Assembly: GCA_015680685.1 (NCBI GenBank)
Contig: MNCI01023346.1
Location: 734,916 to 798,915 of the forward strand
DNA length: 64,000 bases
Direction: 5' to 3'
Source: Gnetum montanum
Taxonomy: Eukaryota; Streptophyta; Gnetopsida; Gnetales; Gnetaceae
Every line of letters starts with the position of its first letter. The first letter of the stretch is position 1. The notes beneath the pieces are model-generated. The model had not been told where the DNA came from. It saw only the letters and a program-made list of their open reading frames with translations, and did no database searches. A program made the translations under genes and the position numbers. Of the stretch, positions 34,241-45,830 are shown one piece after another.

Positions 34241-34995
34241 TTCACGTTGGACGCATCCAGTATAAGCAGATTTCCAAGGATGCGCAAACATCATGATAGA
34301 TATTGCAAGCTCCTTAAGAATCCCTCAATTGCACTAGCAAATGAGCCTCCAATCCCTACACATTTTAGGTTGGACCAATTTTTCCATTATCACCAATTAC
34401 CTGGTCATGATACCAATTTTTGCATGGCCTTACAGGATGATATACAATGCATAATTGATAGAGGTGAGCTGGTCCTTAATGCAACCAACCCAATTTACCC
34501 CCAAAACCAATCAATGAGGGTTTATAAGGACCCTCTCAACACAAGCAGTGCAGGGTACACCATCAATGCTATCAACATTGATGACAACTCAAAATTGGCA
34601 CAAGAGCCATTTGTGATTCATGTGCCCCCTAGTAGCATTAGGACCCCCTTAACATCAACTAGTTCAAGTTCCCCTTTCATTGTTAAAGAACCACCTCAAG
34701 CACCCATAACACCCTTTGTGGTCAAGGTCCCATAGCATGTTGCAGTGGCAATAGCCTAATCATCCTTTATTGTAAGGATGTCATAACATGTGTACTCGTC
34801 ACTTGCTAGGAGTCTAATGGTGGGAAATGCATCGATCCCTACTTGCCCAAGGTCCCATCCTATAAGCGATACTAACAAGCACAATCGAGGTGGCAATGTA
34901 AGAGGGCCAACAAGCACCTTGCTGACAAAATGGTTAGGAAACAACTAGAGCAAAGGATACTAAGCCCAAAATGGCCTAAAACTAGCAATTGTTAT
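34241..34995 (+). pseudogene. gag: E4 gag, second part
   Basis: Resumes the E4 gag after E6. It is open from 34,247 to 34,735: SISRFPRMRKHHDRYCKLLK, then LDQFFHYHQLPGHDTNFCMA (compare LDQYYHYHQ in E6), ALQDDIQCIIDRGEL, and a Ser/Pro/Thr-rich tail with repeated PFVVKVP-like units. Past a stop, another frame gives CKRANKHLADKMVRKQ, aligning with RKRLNKHLATPMVEMR of E6. Similarity ends near 34,990, so the protease is missing. Confidence 0.7.
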
Positions 34996-35211
34996 GGCTT
35001 AGTCGCATCAACTCATTACATTATTAGCACCAAACACATAACAAATAAATGCAAAATTCTACACATCATGCACTCCATATAGCAAAATATCCATTACATC
35101 TCATAGAAATAATAGTACATAGCATGGTTATCCGTGCTATGTGAAAAAATACACAAAAATGCAACAGTGTCCAACAATAGGGCTACATTAGGATATGCTC
35201 AACCAGTTATA
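34996..35211. other. Junction region left of the antisense gene
   Basis: AT-rich sequence with no gene. It begins with aaaatggcctaaaactagca, a word shared with the E6 spacer (30,050-30,090), then becomes unrelated. I could not find terminal inverted repeats or a target duplication marking how the antisense unit arrived. Confidence 0.35.
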
Positions 35212-38200
35212 CTAGATGGGGTAGAGCTCCTCCTTCCTCCGCTGTGTCGCTGGGGCCTGCAGCATCACCTGGTGCCTACTACAATGACAATAAAATGGTA
35301 AGCCTATAAGTAAGTGTACAATATACAAATTAACATAAAAAATGTAAAAATAACATAAAAAACTAACCTAAGAGGGTCTTACATAAATCATGTCTAGAGG
35401 CAAGCTATCAAGGCCCTCCTTCAAGCATTAGAGGATCTCGGCCTCAGATAGCCACATCTAGTCCTCTTGGCCAAAGTCAACTCCCATGAGGGTCTTGCCT
35501 TTATCCATGGTGGTCCATGCGAGCAACTCCATGGAAAATGTAGTAGAGAAATCCTCTCCTAAAGGCATAACAATCTACCTCTCTAAAGAGCCACTCACCA
35601 TGATATGATGAGCAAATAACTCGTAGGCATATCTCCTATTGGTTGCCTCAAAGAACATCTCAAGGCAATGATGTTCAATAGATTCTTCCTTGAGCTACTG
35701 AAGATATGCATTTCACTGGTGCTTATAGTGGTGTTTGTGGTTCTTTTGCATCTACCCCCACTTGCATACCTTGGCACTGAAATTCTTCTAGTCCTAATTC
35801 TTTTAGGCAAGCAGATCCATCTGTAATAGCTACTTAATGATCTCCTAGGTGGCCTCATTCTTGCCCCAAATGGTCAACCAGTACCTAGCATAATCAAGCT
35901 CTACGGTCCACCAGGTACTATCTCCCTATGACTAAGCTGCTAAGAAGTCATATCGGAACTGAAGATTCTCAATCTTCGTGTCTTGGCTCATGACTCTTTC
36001 CTGAAGTTCATGCACACGTTTCCAAAAGTGCTCATTTAAGCACCTACAAACCCATAACACTTTCACATAGGAAAGTGTGCACTTGCTGACTACCTTGTGC
36101 ACATGATGAGGTAGCTGCTCTACTTCAAGAGGGAACTCAAGGATGACATCTACTTTAGCCACCCTACTCGAACCCCAATGAATCTTAGAACCTATTGGCA
36201 TACAACAAGAAAATCAACCTTAACCATAGACTAAGCATTAAAATTAGTAAAGCAACATAAGCAAAGCAACATTCTATGCATGTCGAGCTCAAGATCTGCC
36301 TACTACAGATAGTTAACCATGTCCTCAACAATGCTTTCCATGAAGGCAAACTTATCAGGCATTTCTACCCATGGCTTCATGTAGTAGGTAGATGCGAACG
36401 ATGAACCACTGGCAAGCTCATCTAAGGTTGTAACACAATAATGTAATAATCAAAAATTAAATAACCAAGGGTGTTAGAGCAAAACAGCAATAACAGATGA
36501 CAATTTAAGATACTCACCTAGCAAGCCCTCAAGTGTGAAAGCAAGGGGATCCCCCAACTACACACCATCAAAGAGGCTAGCAAAATCACCCCCATCTAGG
36601 TGGAATAGCCTTTCCACCTCCAACTGCTAGAGGATCTTTGTAGCCTCATGTAGCTCCTCCCTATGTGCTTCCCCCTCCTTAGCTTGAGTAGGGGTAGCCT
36701 CTACTATTGCTACCATTGCTACTTCAACAACCCTCTCTCCTAGTTTACAAACACAATATGTTAGCATTAGTGCAACATAGTAAAAAATATAAAAATAGAA
36801 ACATAAAAATACAAAAAATTAAATGCATCTAGCAATGCACTTGTATTAACCTAAAACATCTATGCGCAAGCTGGGGATCTTGAGGTGGATCTTCTTGATG
36901 TCTGCCTATCCAACTACATGAGCAACCTCCTTTGCAGAGCGTGGCCTCTTGATCTTTGCCTTGGATGACCCCATTATTTCTGCAATATAATGGTTGGCCT
37001 TGTTCATATCCCCAATAACAACTAGGGGGCACTTACCCATGCTGTCATGTGAGTAATGTGACTGCCCCAAGAGACCTTTGGTCATCACTGAGTACAACTC
37101 ATTAATCCCTTCTGGGGGATCCAACACATGAGTGGTCATGAACATGTGCTTGATCCAAGGCTTAGATAGCTGCTCATAGACCTTCACTACCCATCACCCA
37201 CTATCTCAAACCATTAGGAGCTCTACAAACCTTCACAGATATTGTGTAAAGAATGCAAAGTGTACATGGGACCTTACTTGAATATTAAGGTGTAACTTGG
37301 TGATCTTTGCATGTAGGTTGGTAGAAATGTAGGAGGCCCAGTTGAACCTTGTTCCCTCCTACAATACCTTCTTCATCATCCACGCTTGCTCAAATCCAAG
37401 GATTTTTCCTTGGGAGAGTAACTTTGAAAATCCACAAGCATAAAAGAGAGGGTAGAGCTCCTGAACCTCAAGCACATGCATGTCTTTAATCGGGATGTCC
37501 TTGTGAGATTGAGAGGCCTCCAACCAGTCCTCAATCTGCCCTTTACAGTCCACCTCCCTATTGGCCTTGTCAATGACCAATGGACCATCAGTGGGGAGGC
37601 AAAAAAGTTAGCAAAAAAGGCCACATTGAGGTCTAGAACTACCCTCACACCACGCACACAGGTGATGAAGTGATGGGCATCACTGCTAAAGGAGTCTATG
37701 ATGGTAACCATTTCAGACACTAGAATGCTTAGGCTAAGGGCCAAGAAACGGTTCATCAAACCAGCACATGTGAGCCAACTAATCAGTGCTTCTAAGGCCT
37801 AATGGCATAACCAATGTTGTGCCCCCTTCAAATCACCATATTTCATGATGAGGGTGGCTTCAATGCAGCCGTTGGTAACCAACGTCACCTCTCCTGAAGC
37901 AATTGTAGCTGTAATAAAGGCAAAAATAATGTTAACATCATGCAAATTTAAAAGGCAAATCAACAAGCATATGTGAGCAAGCACAAGAGCCAATACAATA
38001 GATACTTACACGAAACAAATGGTGTACGAGATGGAGGTGGTGGCGTAAGCAACTCCTCAAGGTTAAGGTTACCACTAGCCCACTCCTCATCAAGCCAATC
38101 ATGGGTCTTGCATTGCTCGAACACCCTCAGATACTGGATAGGATAATCTCTTAGATCAGTTCTCAACTACTCAAGGACAACCTCTAGAATGTTCAAACTA

Positions 38201-39671
38201 GAGGAGAACACCTCTAGGATGGTACGAGTCAAGACAAGAGCCTCTTCCTCATTGTGGAGACCCTACTCATCAACTTTGAATTTGGCATTAAACATGAGTA
38301 GTTAGCAAACTTAGCATAAGCTAGTAGTAAAGGAACAAAATGCAAAAATCATAGGACCACTCACTCTTTGACATAATATACCATTTCAAGTGGGTTCTAG
38401 AACAAAGTGCATGCATAGAGCAACAAAGAGGATGTTGCTCTTGTTGTAGCAAGTGAATTCTAACATCTACCAAATCCTAGATAAGGGACAAGTGCTGCTA
38501 GGGCCTCTACCTAAACCACCTACTCTGTCATCACCAGTGGTGGGCTCATTGGACATGAACCTCAATATGTCCAAGTTAGCCCCTGGCAACAATGTCTCAA
38601 TGATGACACTCATAGCCTCTACTACTAAGTGTGACCACATCATCACATTGAAGTGCTGCAGCAGGAATACCAGGAACTCGCATGCCTTGGCCACAACTAC
38701 ACTACCTGATAACCCACCTACATATTTGATGCAAGTGTGTTGGGCATAGGCTCGCTCATGCAACAGAAATGCCAACGAGCTCCACAATGACTAGGATGGG
38801 TTTTAACAACACCCTGAAATCACAAAAGGACAACAAACATTAGTATACACTAGATGTAAATTTTGGCAAAAAATATTAAATTACACTTAGAAAAATTAGC
38901 ATAACATGCAATAGGTTAGGAAATATATTTTAAGGTCCCTTAAGCCTCATGGGTATAGGATGTCACCATATACATTTGGTGTGCCTAGTGCTCATTAGGG
39001 TATAACACATTTCACATAGCATTAGCATTTTCTTTCGCATGATTGCATATTTCGCATTACAAATTGCATATTTTGGCAATTTAGAATAAGCATTGTACAT
39101 TTCACAAGTTTAGCATTATACACAAATTTTTAGAAATTCTTCTAACTGTATGCAGTGTATTCCAAAAGACTACAAATTTTTCTAACTCTGGATTACCCTC
39201 AGGAGCATAGTCTAGAAAACATGCAAATTTTTCTAACTCTGGCTCATCCCTGGCTACACTCTAGACAATTGTAGAGAATAGTCACAATCTACAAAAAAAT
39301 TCTAACTACCGATTACACTCTCCATAGAGCATAGTTGCAAACAAAAATTTCAAAAAACAAATAACCAAAAAATGCAGAAAATGTGCCCTTGGCACCATGC
39401 CTCCCCTTTGGCCCTAGCAACTACGCAGCCGCAACATTTGTTGTAAAAATCACCAAAAAAAAATTTTTCTACAAAGTAAACTCCTGTAGCAACCCTACCT
39501 TATAGTAACCCTACCCTGTAGCATGTCATCTTTGTAGCTACCAAGCCCCAATCCCCAGCCCTCCAACATAGAAAATTTAACAATAAAAAAAAGAAAGGGA
39601 GTAGAAACCTCATGTGTGACCCGTTGGGGGAGCTCACGATCATCCCCACTCCTGATAGAATCGGGTGCCAT
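35212..39671 (-). pseudogene. Antisense multi-exon gene-like unit inside E4
   Basis: Minus-strand exons separated by AT-rich introns with GT-AG ends. Approximate exons: 39,671-39,609 (ATG, MAPDSIRSGDDRELPQRVTH); 38,790-38,365; 38,273-38,010; 37,908-37,278; 37,230-36,851; 36,739-36,518; 36,421 to about 36,250; 36,191-35,368; 35,278-35,212 (stop). Clear sites include the donors GTAAGTATC (38,009) and GTGAGTATC (36,517) and the acceptor TTTATTACAG (37,909). The second exon, with KACEFLVFLLQHFNVMMWSH and SVIIETLLPG, weakly resembles FCP1/NLI-type phosphatases, but no DxDxT motif is visible. Other exons are unrecognised; one has HFWKRVHELQERVMSQDTKI, a likely coiled coil. Some stops and one frame break (near 37,570) indicate a pseudogene. 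The 47-bp gap near 37,250 is too short for a normal intron. It may be a captured host gene or an unrecognised transposon gene. Confidence 0.55.
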
Positions 39672-40579
39672 TGAAGATTTCCACGCACAAAATCCCTTCC
39701 CACATAAACCCTCACTACAACAAAATCCAGTTACCCCCACACATGCTCACGCAATCCAAGTGAAACCCTCATTTTAGAAAGTGGAAAAAGGAAACCCTAT
39801 CACCACACGCACGTCCCTCACGACAGTGGCGACCCTTGCAAGGGCAAGGTGCTACCAACACCTAAAGCCCCAAAACCCTCAATGCAGAAATGAATAAACC
39901 AAAACATAGGTAAGAAATGGTGAAGAGGGACACAACATAGTTGGGGTACCTAGCAGATGGTGGCACCCTCCATTCCTACATATGTTCCCGCAGCATGTGT
40001 CCCAATGCTTATTCTCCCTTGTCAACGTTCGTTAATCAGGGATGCTAGCATCCACTTCAGTGTGTCATCTTAGCAACTATGCTCCTCATAGATTGCACTA
40101 CACTCTAAAATTTTGCATTTTTATCTTTGAAAGTCATAAACTAACCCAAGGTAAAATGCACTTTTATACCCCCTAGGACCACTTAATGATTTACCAACCA
40201 CGAGACTATGCTTAACCCTATTTGTGCAATGCAGAGCGTAGTTGGGTGGGAGCGTAGTCACCAAACTTAGAAAAATATTTGATTTTTCTGGCCACCCTAA
40301 ACTTAGAAAAATTTTATATTTTTCTCATTGCCCAATGAATGCCCAATCCAACTTTGTATCCTAAGCACTCCTAGCCTTGTCCAAAACAATGCATCTAGCA
40401 CACATCATGGTTCATTAAGACCTTAAACTAGCCACTCATGACTTGCCAAGGCCTAAAACCAACCTATGCATTTCTTACTTTTTAACATCACATCTGCACA
40501 CTTAGGAAAGATTTTATTGCATTGTTTTCCTTCATTTTATGCATTTTTCTCTTGTTAAGAAAGGTGTGTCTTGACTTTT
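39672..40579 (+). other. Region between the antisense unit and RT; LTR-like words
   Basis: No gene. From 40,070 to 40,330 it contains family B U3 words (gagcgtagttgggtgggagcg, aaacttagaaaaatttt), as does the first intron of the antisense unit (39,150-39,350: ggagcatagtctag, ctacactctagac). Both may be remnants of a family B LTR. The final part, to 40,579, is AT-rich and could be the 3' part of an Ogre-type intron. Confidence 0.4.
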
Positions 40580-40617
40580 TTCTAGTTGTTTTTGTAGGAT
40601 TATTGCAGGAATACAAC
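40580..40617 (+). promoter_or_regulatory. Putative 3' splice sites before E4 RT
   Basis: A pyrimidine-rich tract with two AG ends (tttttgtag and attgcag) directly precedes the RT ATG. The same layout stands before the RT ATG of E6. Ogre-type elements carry an intron between gag-pro and RT, so I read this as the acceptor; the donor was not identified. Confidence 0.45.
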
Positions 40618-42300
40618 ATGGCTACATACGAGCATCTTCACTCAACTCTAGTCTTCACCAGGTCCCATGGTGATGTCACGTAGTGTATCGATCCACAATG
40701 CCTAAACCTTGAGCCCATAGCTTATGACAAATACATAACATTCGTAGAGGCACCATTAGATTAGCCAAACCATCTAGTTAAGGATCTAGATCTAGAGGCC
40801 AATGATGTCATCAAGGATCTCTTCATTGAAATCCCTATAGCAACACCTAGTGGCAAGGTAAAAACATTGAAACTTAGTTCTTTGTTAGAGCCTCAACATG
40901 CCCAAAACATCACAAAAGTACTCAGCAAAAACATTAAGGCATGTGCATGTTCTCATGAAGACATGTCAAGCCTAGATCCTCGCATAGTGCAACATAACAT
41001 AATCCTTGATCCCAACCCAAAACAGATTAAGAAAAAAGTATGTAAGGTTAGGTCTAATGTAGTGTTGGTGGTCCATAATGAAATCACCAAGCTCTACAAA
41101 GGTTGTGTCATTCAAGCTATTGACTATGCAGACTAGGTCTCCAACATCATGGTTGTACCCAAGAAAAATAGAAGTATACGCATTTGCATAAAATTCTAGG
41201 ACCTAAACAAGGTAATCAATAAAGATGAATTCTCGTTGCCTAGTATTAAATAATTGATTGATACCATGGCTGATCATGCCTTATTTTCCTTCATGGACAA
41301 GTTCTTCTGCTACAACCAGATTTAGATCAATCTAGAGCACCAACTCAGTATTACCTTTATGATCCCTTTAGGGTACATTTTGTTACACTATGATGCACTT
41401 TGGACTTAAGAATGCAAGAGCGACTTATCAACGAGCCATGACGTACATTTTTAGTAATTACATGTTAGGTATGCTCAATGATTACATTAATGAAATAGTA
41501 GTTAAGTTCAAAGTGGCACACAACCATGTAGATGACTTGAACTTTGTACTCAAACATTATCTAAAACATGAACTTAGGTTAGATTTTAAGAAATGTGTCT
41601 TCGACGTTAAGATGAACCACATGCTAGGTTTTGTAACATCTAAAGCAGGCATACATGTAGATCCTAATAAGGTTAAGGCCATTATCAACTTAGCACCACC
41701 AGCAAACCTTAAGGAGCTACGAGGGTTGCAGGGTAAATTGTAATTCATACGAAGGTTTATCGCACAATTGACCAATAAGTTGTAGCTAGTACAACACTTC
41801 CTCAAAAAAGATGTTTACTTTAAGTGGATGGCTCAATGCCAAGAGGCATTTGACAACCTTAAAGAAGAGCTAGCTCAACTTCCAATGGTTTAACTTTCAC
41901 AAGGAGATAAACCATTCTACATCTACCTTGCTACCTCTGACACATCCATCGCTTCTTTACTTTGTCAAAAGTGAGATGATGGCACAAAGGTCCCGGTATG
42001 CTACTTAAGCCACGCATTGGTTGCCTATGTAGCAAAGTATAGCAATGTGGAGAAGAATTACCTTGCCTTAGTCTTTGCAATTAAGAAGTATTGGCACTAT
42101 CTTTTCCATAGTCAAGTCAACATCATCTGCAAAAGTAATGTACTCCAAGCGATTACCATGAATATCTATGAGAGCAATCGCATTGCACACTAGAAAGCAA
42201 TAACGGAAAATTTTGACTTGCACTAGATTGCACAAGCATCAACCAAAGGTCAAGCAATAGCTGCACAACTTACAACTTCCCCAATCAACGATCAAGCAAC
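40618..42300 (+). pseudogene. pol: E4 reverse transcriptase and first RNase H
   Basis: ATG at 40,618 (MATYEHLHSTLVFTRSHGDV). RT landmarks: VSNIMVVPKKNRSIRICIKF (about 41,140-41,200), LFSFMDKFFCYNQI (41,280-41,320), and the catalytic box DYINEIVVKF (about 41,483), where the usual Y-x-D-D has both Asp replaced. Then GFVTSKAGIHVDPNKVKAI and LRGLQGKL (41,625-41,740). The first RNase H has YSNVEKNYLALVFAIKKYW (42,040-42,095). Stops are frequent (e.g. YAD*VSN, KF*DLN), mostly TAG. It is non-functional. Confidence 0.75.
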
Positions 42301-42840
42301 AAGAGATCTGGAATTTCCGGATGAGCATGTCACTAGCATAAGTCAAGTGCCTAACAACTTTGAGCCAGTCTTGCACTTCAATGGTGCTTCAACCTCTCAA
42401 GGAGGTAGTGTCGCTACCATAATCATGTTCCCCTTTGGGGAGAGCTAACCCTTTGCATATTATTTTTCATTCCCATGCACTAACAACATGACGGAGTATG
42501 AAGGTCTCCTCAAAGCTATCCTAGCAACTCGAGACCTAGGAATACAAAACCTAGTATTCCAGGTGACTTGCGATTAGTGGTCAACCAAGTCACAGAGGTC
42601 TATGCTTGGAAATCCCAACATTTACAACCTTATTGTGACCTAGTGAAGCACTTTCTTAAGCAATTTGCAATTGCTGATGTTCAACATATTCCCGGCAACA
42701 AAAATGCCATAGCTAATGCATTAGTAACGTTAGCCTTAAGCATTACACCTGACATGTTTTATGCATTACCCACCTCCATGGAAAATTGCATTATTCCTAT
42801 CACACAAACTACTGATATTGCATCCATAACCCAGTAGGCA
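42301..42840 (+). pseudogene. E4 second (plant-type) RNase H
   Basis: A second RNase H fold between the first and the integrase, the hallmark of Tat-lineage elements. It has LHFNGASTSQGGSVATIIM near 42,375, NNMTEYEGLLKAILATRDLG (42,485-42,540) with the conserved Glu, then, after a frame break, RLVVNQVTEVYAWKSQHLQP and VQHIPGNKNAIANALVTLAL, open to 42,837. The usual second-motif Asp in D-G-A is Asn here (FNGAS). Confidence 0.75.
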
Positions 42841-42959
42841 CAACCCATGCAATAGAGTGGTATGACGAGATTAAGGCATACCTTCTATAGGGTGAACCTC
42901 CACAGCATCTAACCACTACTCAAAAGGATGCAGTGTAAAAGTAATCACCACAGTATGTC

Positions 42960-44076
42960 ATCATGGATGATAGCACATTATGTTGCAGATCTTGTGATGG
43001 CATATTATTAACATGCGTACATGGCAATGAAGTGTAGATGATGGTCGAACAAATCCACAAGGGACTATGCAGAGGTCACATAGCACCCAAGACAATGGCG
43101 GTGAAAATCATATGCTTAGGCTACTATTTGCCTTATATGGAGCACAATTGTGTCTCCAAGGTCAAGACATGCGACACATGTCAATAGCATGGCAACTTAA
43201 TGCACATTCCACCTACTGAGCTACACATAACATAGACCATGTGGCTATTTCAATGTTAGGGGATGGACATCATAGGACCAATAACACCTAAGTCTTTCGC
43301 AGGGCATAGCTTCATTATAACTGCAACTGAGTATTTTACCAAGTGGGTTGGAGTTATTCCCCTTAGGAAGATGACATCACAACAGGTCTACAAATCTATA
43401 CTTGATAACATTATGACCCGCTTTGGTTTACCCATGATCATAGTCACAAACAATGGGCCATAGTTTAATAGTGTTGAGACCAAAGCCTTTTGCAAGCGCT
43501 TCAGAATCAAACATTCCATCTTTTCACCCTACTACTAGTAGGTGAATGGCCAAGTAGAGGCCACAAACAAAGTCATAGTCAACCTTCTGAAGAAGATTCC
43601 ATGAGCAATTGATCTACGCACTCTAGGCCTACCACACAACATACATAAATGCAATAGGTAAGATGCCATATAGTTTGGTTTATGGGTCTAAAGCTATTTT
43701 GCCTCTTAAATTACAAGTCCCATCGCTTTGTGTAATCTTCTTAACTTTCATCGACAAGGCTTGAAATGACAAGTTGAGAACCATGGACCTTAACTCGATA
43801 AAGGAGGAGAGCATGTAAAAACTTGATCATATTGAGTCGTACTAACAAACGCAACTGTAGAACCACCACCATAATCAGCATCAATGCCCAATCAAGAAAG
43901 AGGACATAATTCTCAAGGCCATTTGCAAACCCACGGACAAATTCTCAGCTAATTGGGAAGGGCCTTTCTTGGTCATCAAGGCCTACGATAATGGAGCATT
44001 TAAGCTTTCTGACCACGATAGCAATGAATTTTCCAATCTGGTAAACCACTTGTATCTAAAGCCAAACTATGCTTAG
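42960..44076 (+). pseudogene. int: E4 integrase
   Basis: N-terminal zinc-binding region at 43,040-43,190 (VEQIHKGLCRGHIAPKTM … KTCDTCQ). Catalytic core: GMDIIGPITPKSFAGHSFII (43,262), FGLPMIIVTNNGP (where the second Asp of DNGP is Asn) and VNGQVEATNKVIVNLLKK with Glu (about 43,540). The C-terminal end reads FSNLVNHLYLKPNYA and then TAG at 44,074. No chromodomain follows. The 66-codon open stretch 43,263-43,463 is the best preserved part. Confidence 0.75.
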
Positions 44077-45830
44077 TACGCAACACCGCATCTCAACAAA
44101 GCAAGGTAAGTGATAGTCCATTATGACTATAAACTCACACAGACTGTCGGCCATGACATTAAACTGGCACAACCCCTCCTTGGATCATGACATTAAACTA
44201 GGACAATAAATCATCTACTACAACATTAAACTAGCACTTAATAGTCTACTAGGACTATAAACTAGTGCACCATGATCTACCATGACCTTAAACTAGGTTC
44301 GTAGTTCAACACACATAGTTCTACAAACAAGCAAGCAAGAATACTTTTAACTTTCCCTCATCTACCTACATCTTGTAGGGGGCAGGGACATTGTAGCTCC
44401 AGAATGGATTTTCTATCATCGAGAGAGGCCTCTAGAACATTTGTAGCCTTACTGTCCCCTGGCATTTTGCTGATCTTCCGAAACTACCCTTGGGCATTTT
44501 TCTAATCTTATAGAGCTCCTATCATCAGTGTCAGCACTACCAACTCTAGGCGGCACTTGTAGCACTACCAGCTTTAGGTAACACTTGCAACAGTACCAAC
44601 TCTGGACATTTTGCTGGTGCCTTAAGCTCCTATCAGGAGAGGCCTCTGGAACATTTGCAACATTATGGTCCCCCACCATTTTGCTAATTTTTCTTTAGGC
44701 TCTTGCCATTGCTAAAGCTCTCAAGCACTTGTAGCATCATCGCCCCAGGAACTTTTACTAGCTTTTCAAACACTTGCAACTAGTTCAGCTATTACAGTAG
44801 TTGCAACACCCTCACATCCAGTAGTTTACTCTCATCTCATGTTGTGTAGTTATTTTCTTGTTTTCTCTATGTTGTGTCTATAAGACAAAGCCCTAAGGAT
44901 AGTTATGCAGATATGCTTCTCATTATAGAAGCAAGTCACCACATTGCTCTGATGTGCATGATTGGACTAGCCAATCCACTCAAGAGTGCACATCCCTATC
45001 ACCCTAATATAGCCTACTTGCACTTACCCACTTTCAGCTTGCATTCTCCACCTTCCCTTGCATCATCGAGCTTGCAAATCCCTACAATGCACATGACACC
45101 CTCCATTAGTCAACCACAGAACCCATGATGGATGTAATGCAACTCATCCCATGGGGAGCCATTGTGGGATGGTCAAAGCCCAAGCGAATGTAACGCAACT
45201 CATCTTGAGGAGGAAACACATGTCCTACAGACACGACATGTTTACCTCAAAGCAAATCCCATTAGGTGGCATGCAATTCACCTAATGGAAAGCATCCTAC
45301 AACTAGCATTACACAATGTGTAGAACCCAAAGATAGTTCACCTCATAGTTAAAAAGCAATAAATGCAAAAAAAAAAAAAAAGCAAAGAGAGAATGGGGCA
45401 AAACATGTCCCCAAGAAAAAATTAGCAAAGTTACAATTTTGCAATGGGTCAAACCCTAAATCTACATCGACCTTCTCATAAGCACTCTGATAAGAGGTCA
45501 CAATTTCAAGGGTAAGCCATTTTGGTGCCATGGATGCTAACTCTTTCATAAGCATCCTGATGAGAGGTCATTGTTTTGGCAACAAGCCACCTTAGTGCTG
45601 CATCTCATAGTATCACACAGTTTGCATTTCATTCCCGTTTTATCCCATAGCACATTCTCTACATCCTTTACCTCCAGCATACCATTACCCTTGGCATTCT
45701 TAAGCATGATGCAGTGACATCCGACTAGGTACTGATGAGCAATGTTTATGCCAAGCCTATTGTGGTGTTTTATCATTCTTTGTGAACATCTCTCGAGCCA
45801 CTCCTCCAAACGTCAACAAAGAGAGGCCAA
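44077..45830 (+). other. E4 3' UTR with two repeat blocks and polypurine tract
   Basis: Starts with GCAAGGTAAGTG (44,101-44,112), resembling a splice donor. 44,120-44,305 has five to six degenerate units with the core catgacattaaactggcac, as in E6. 44,400-44,800 has a second block (ggcctctggaacatttgcaac, cattttgctaat, cacttgtagc). 45,470-45,570 repeats ctcataagcactctgataagaggtca. A run of about 15 A is at 45,366. The polypurine tract AAAGAGAGGCCAA is at 45,818-45,830. No gene seen. Confidence 0.6.

Noticed and set aside
38453-38749. Plus-strand ORF of 98 codons within the antisense unit
   Set aside because: The opposite frame (38,787-38,467) is open for longer, is flanked by splice-like sites and joins to further exons; the plus frame is its shadow.
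40618-44076. Endogenous pararetrovirus (caulimovirus-like) origin of the pol sequences
   Set aside because: LTRs, target duplication, primer site, polypurine tract and an integrase after RNase H are all present, as in LTR retrotransposons.
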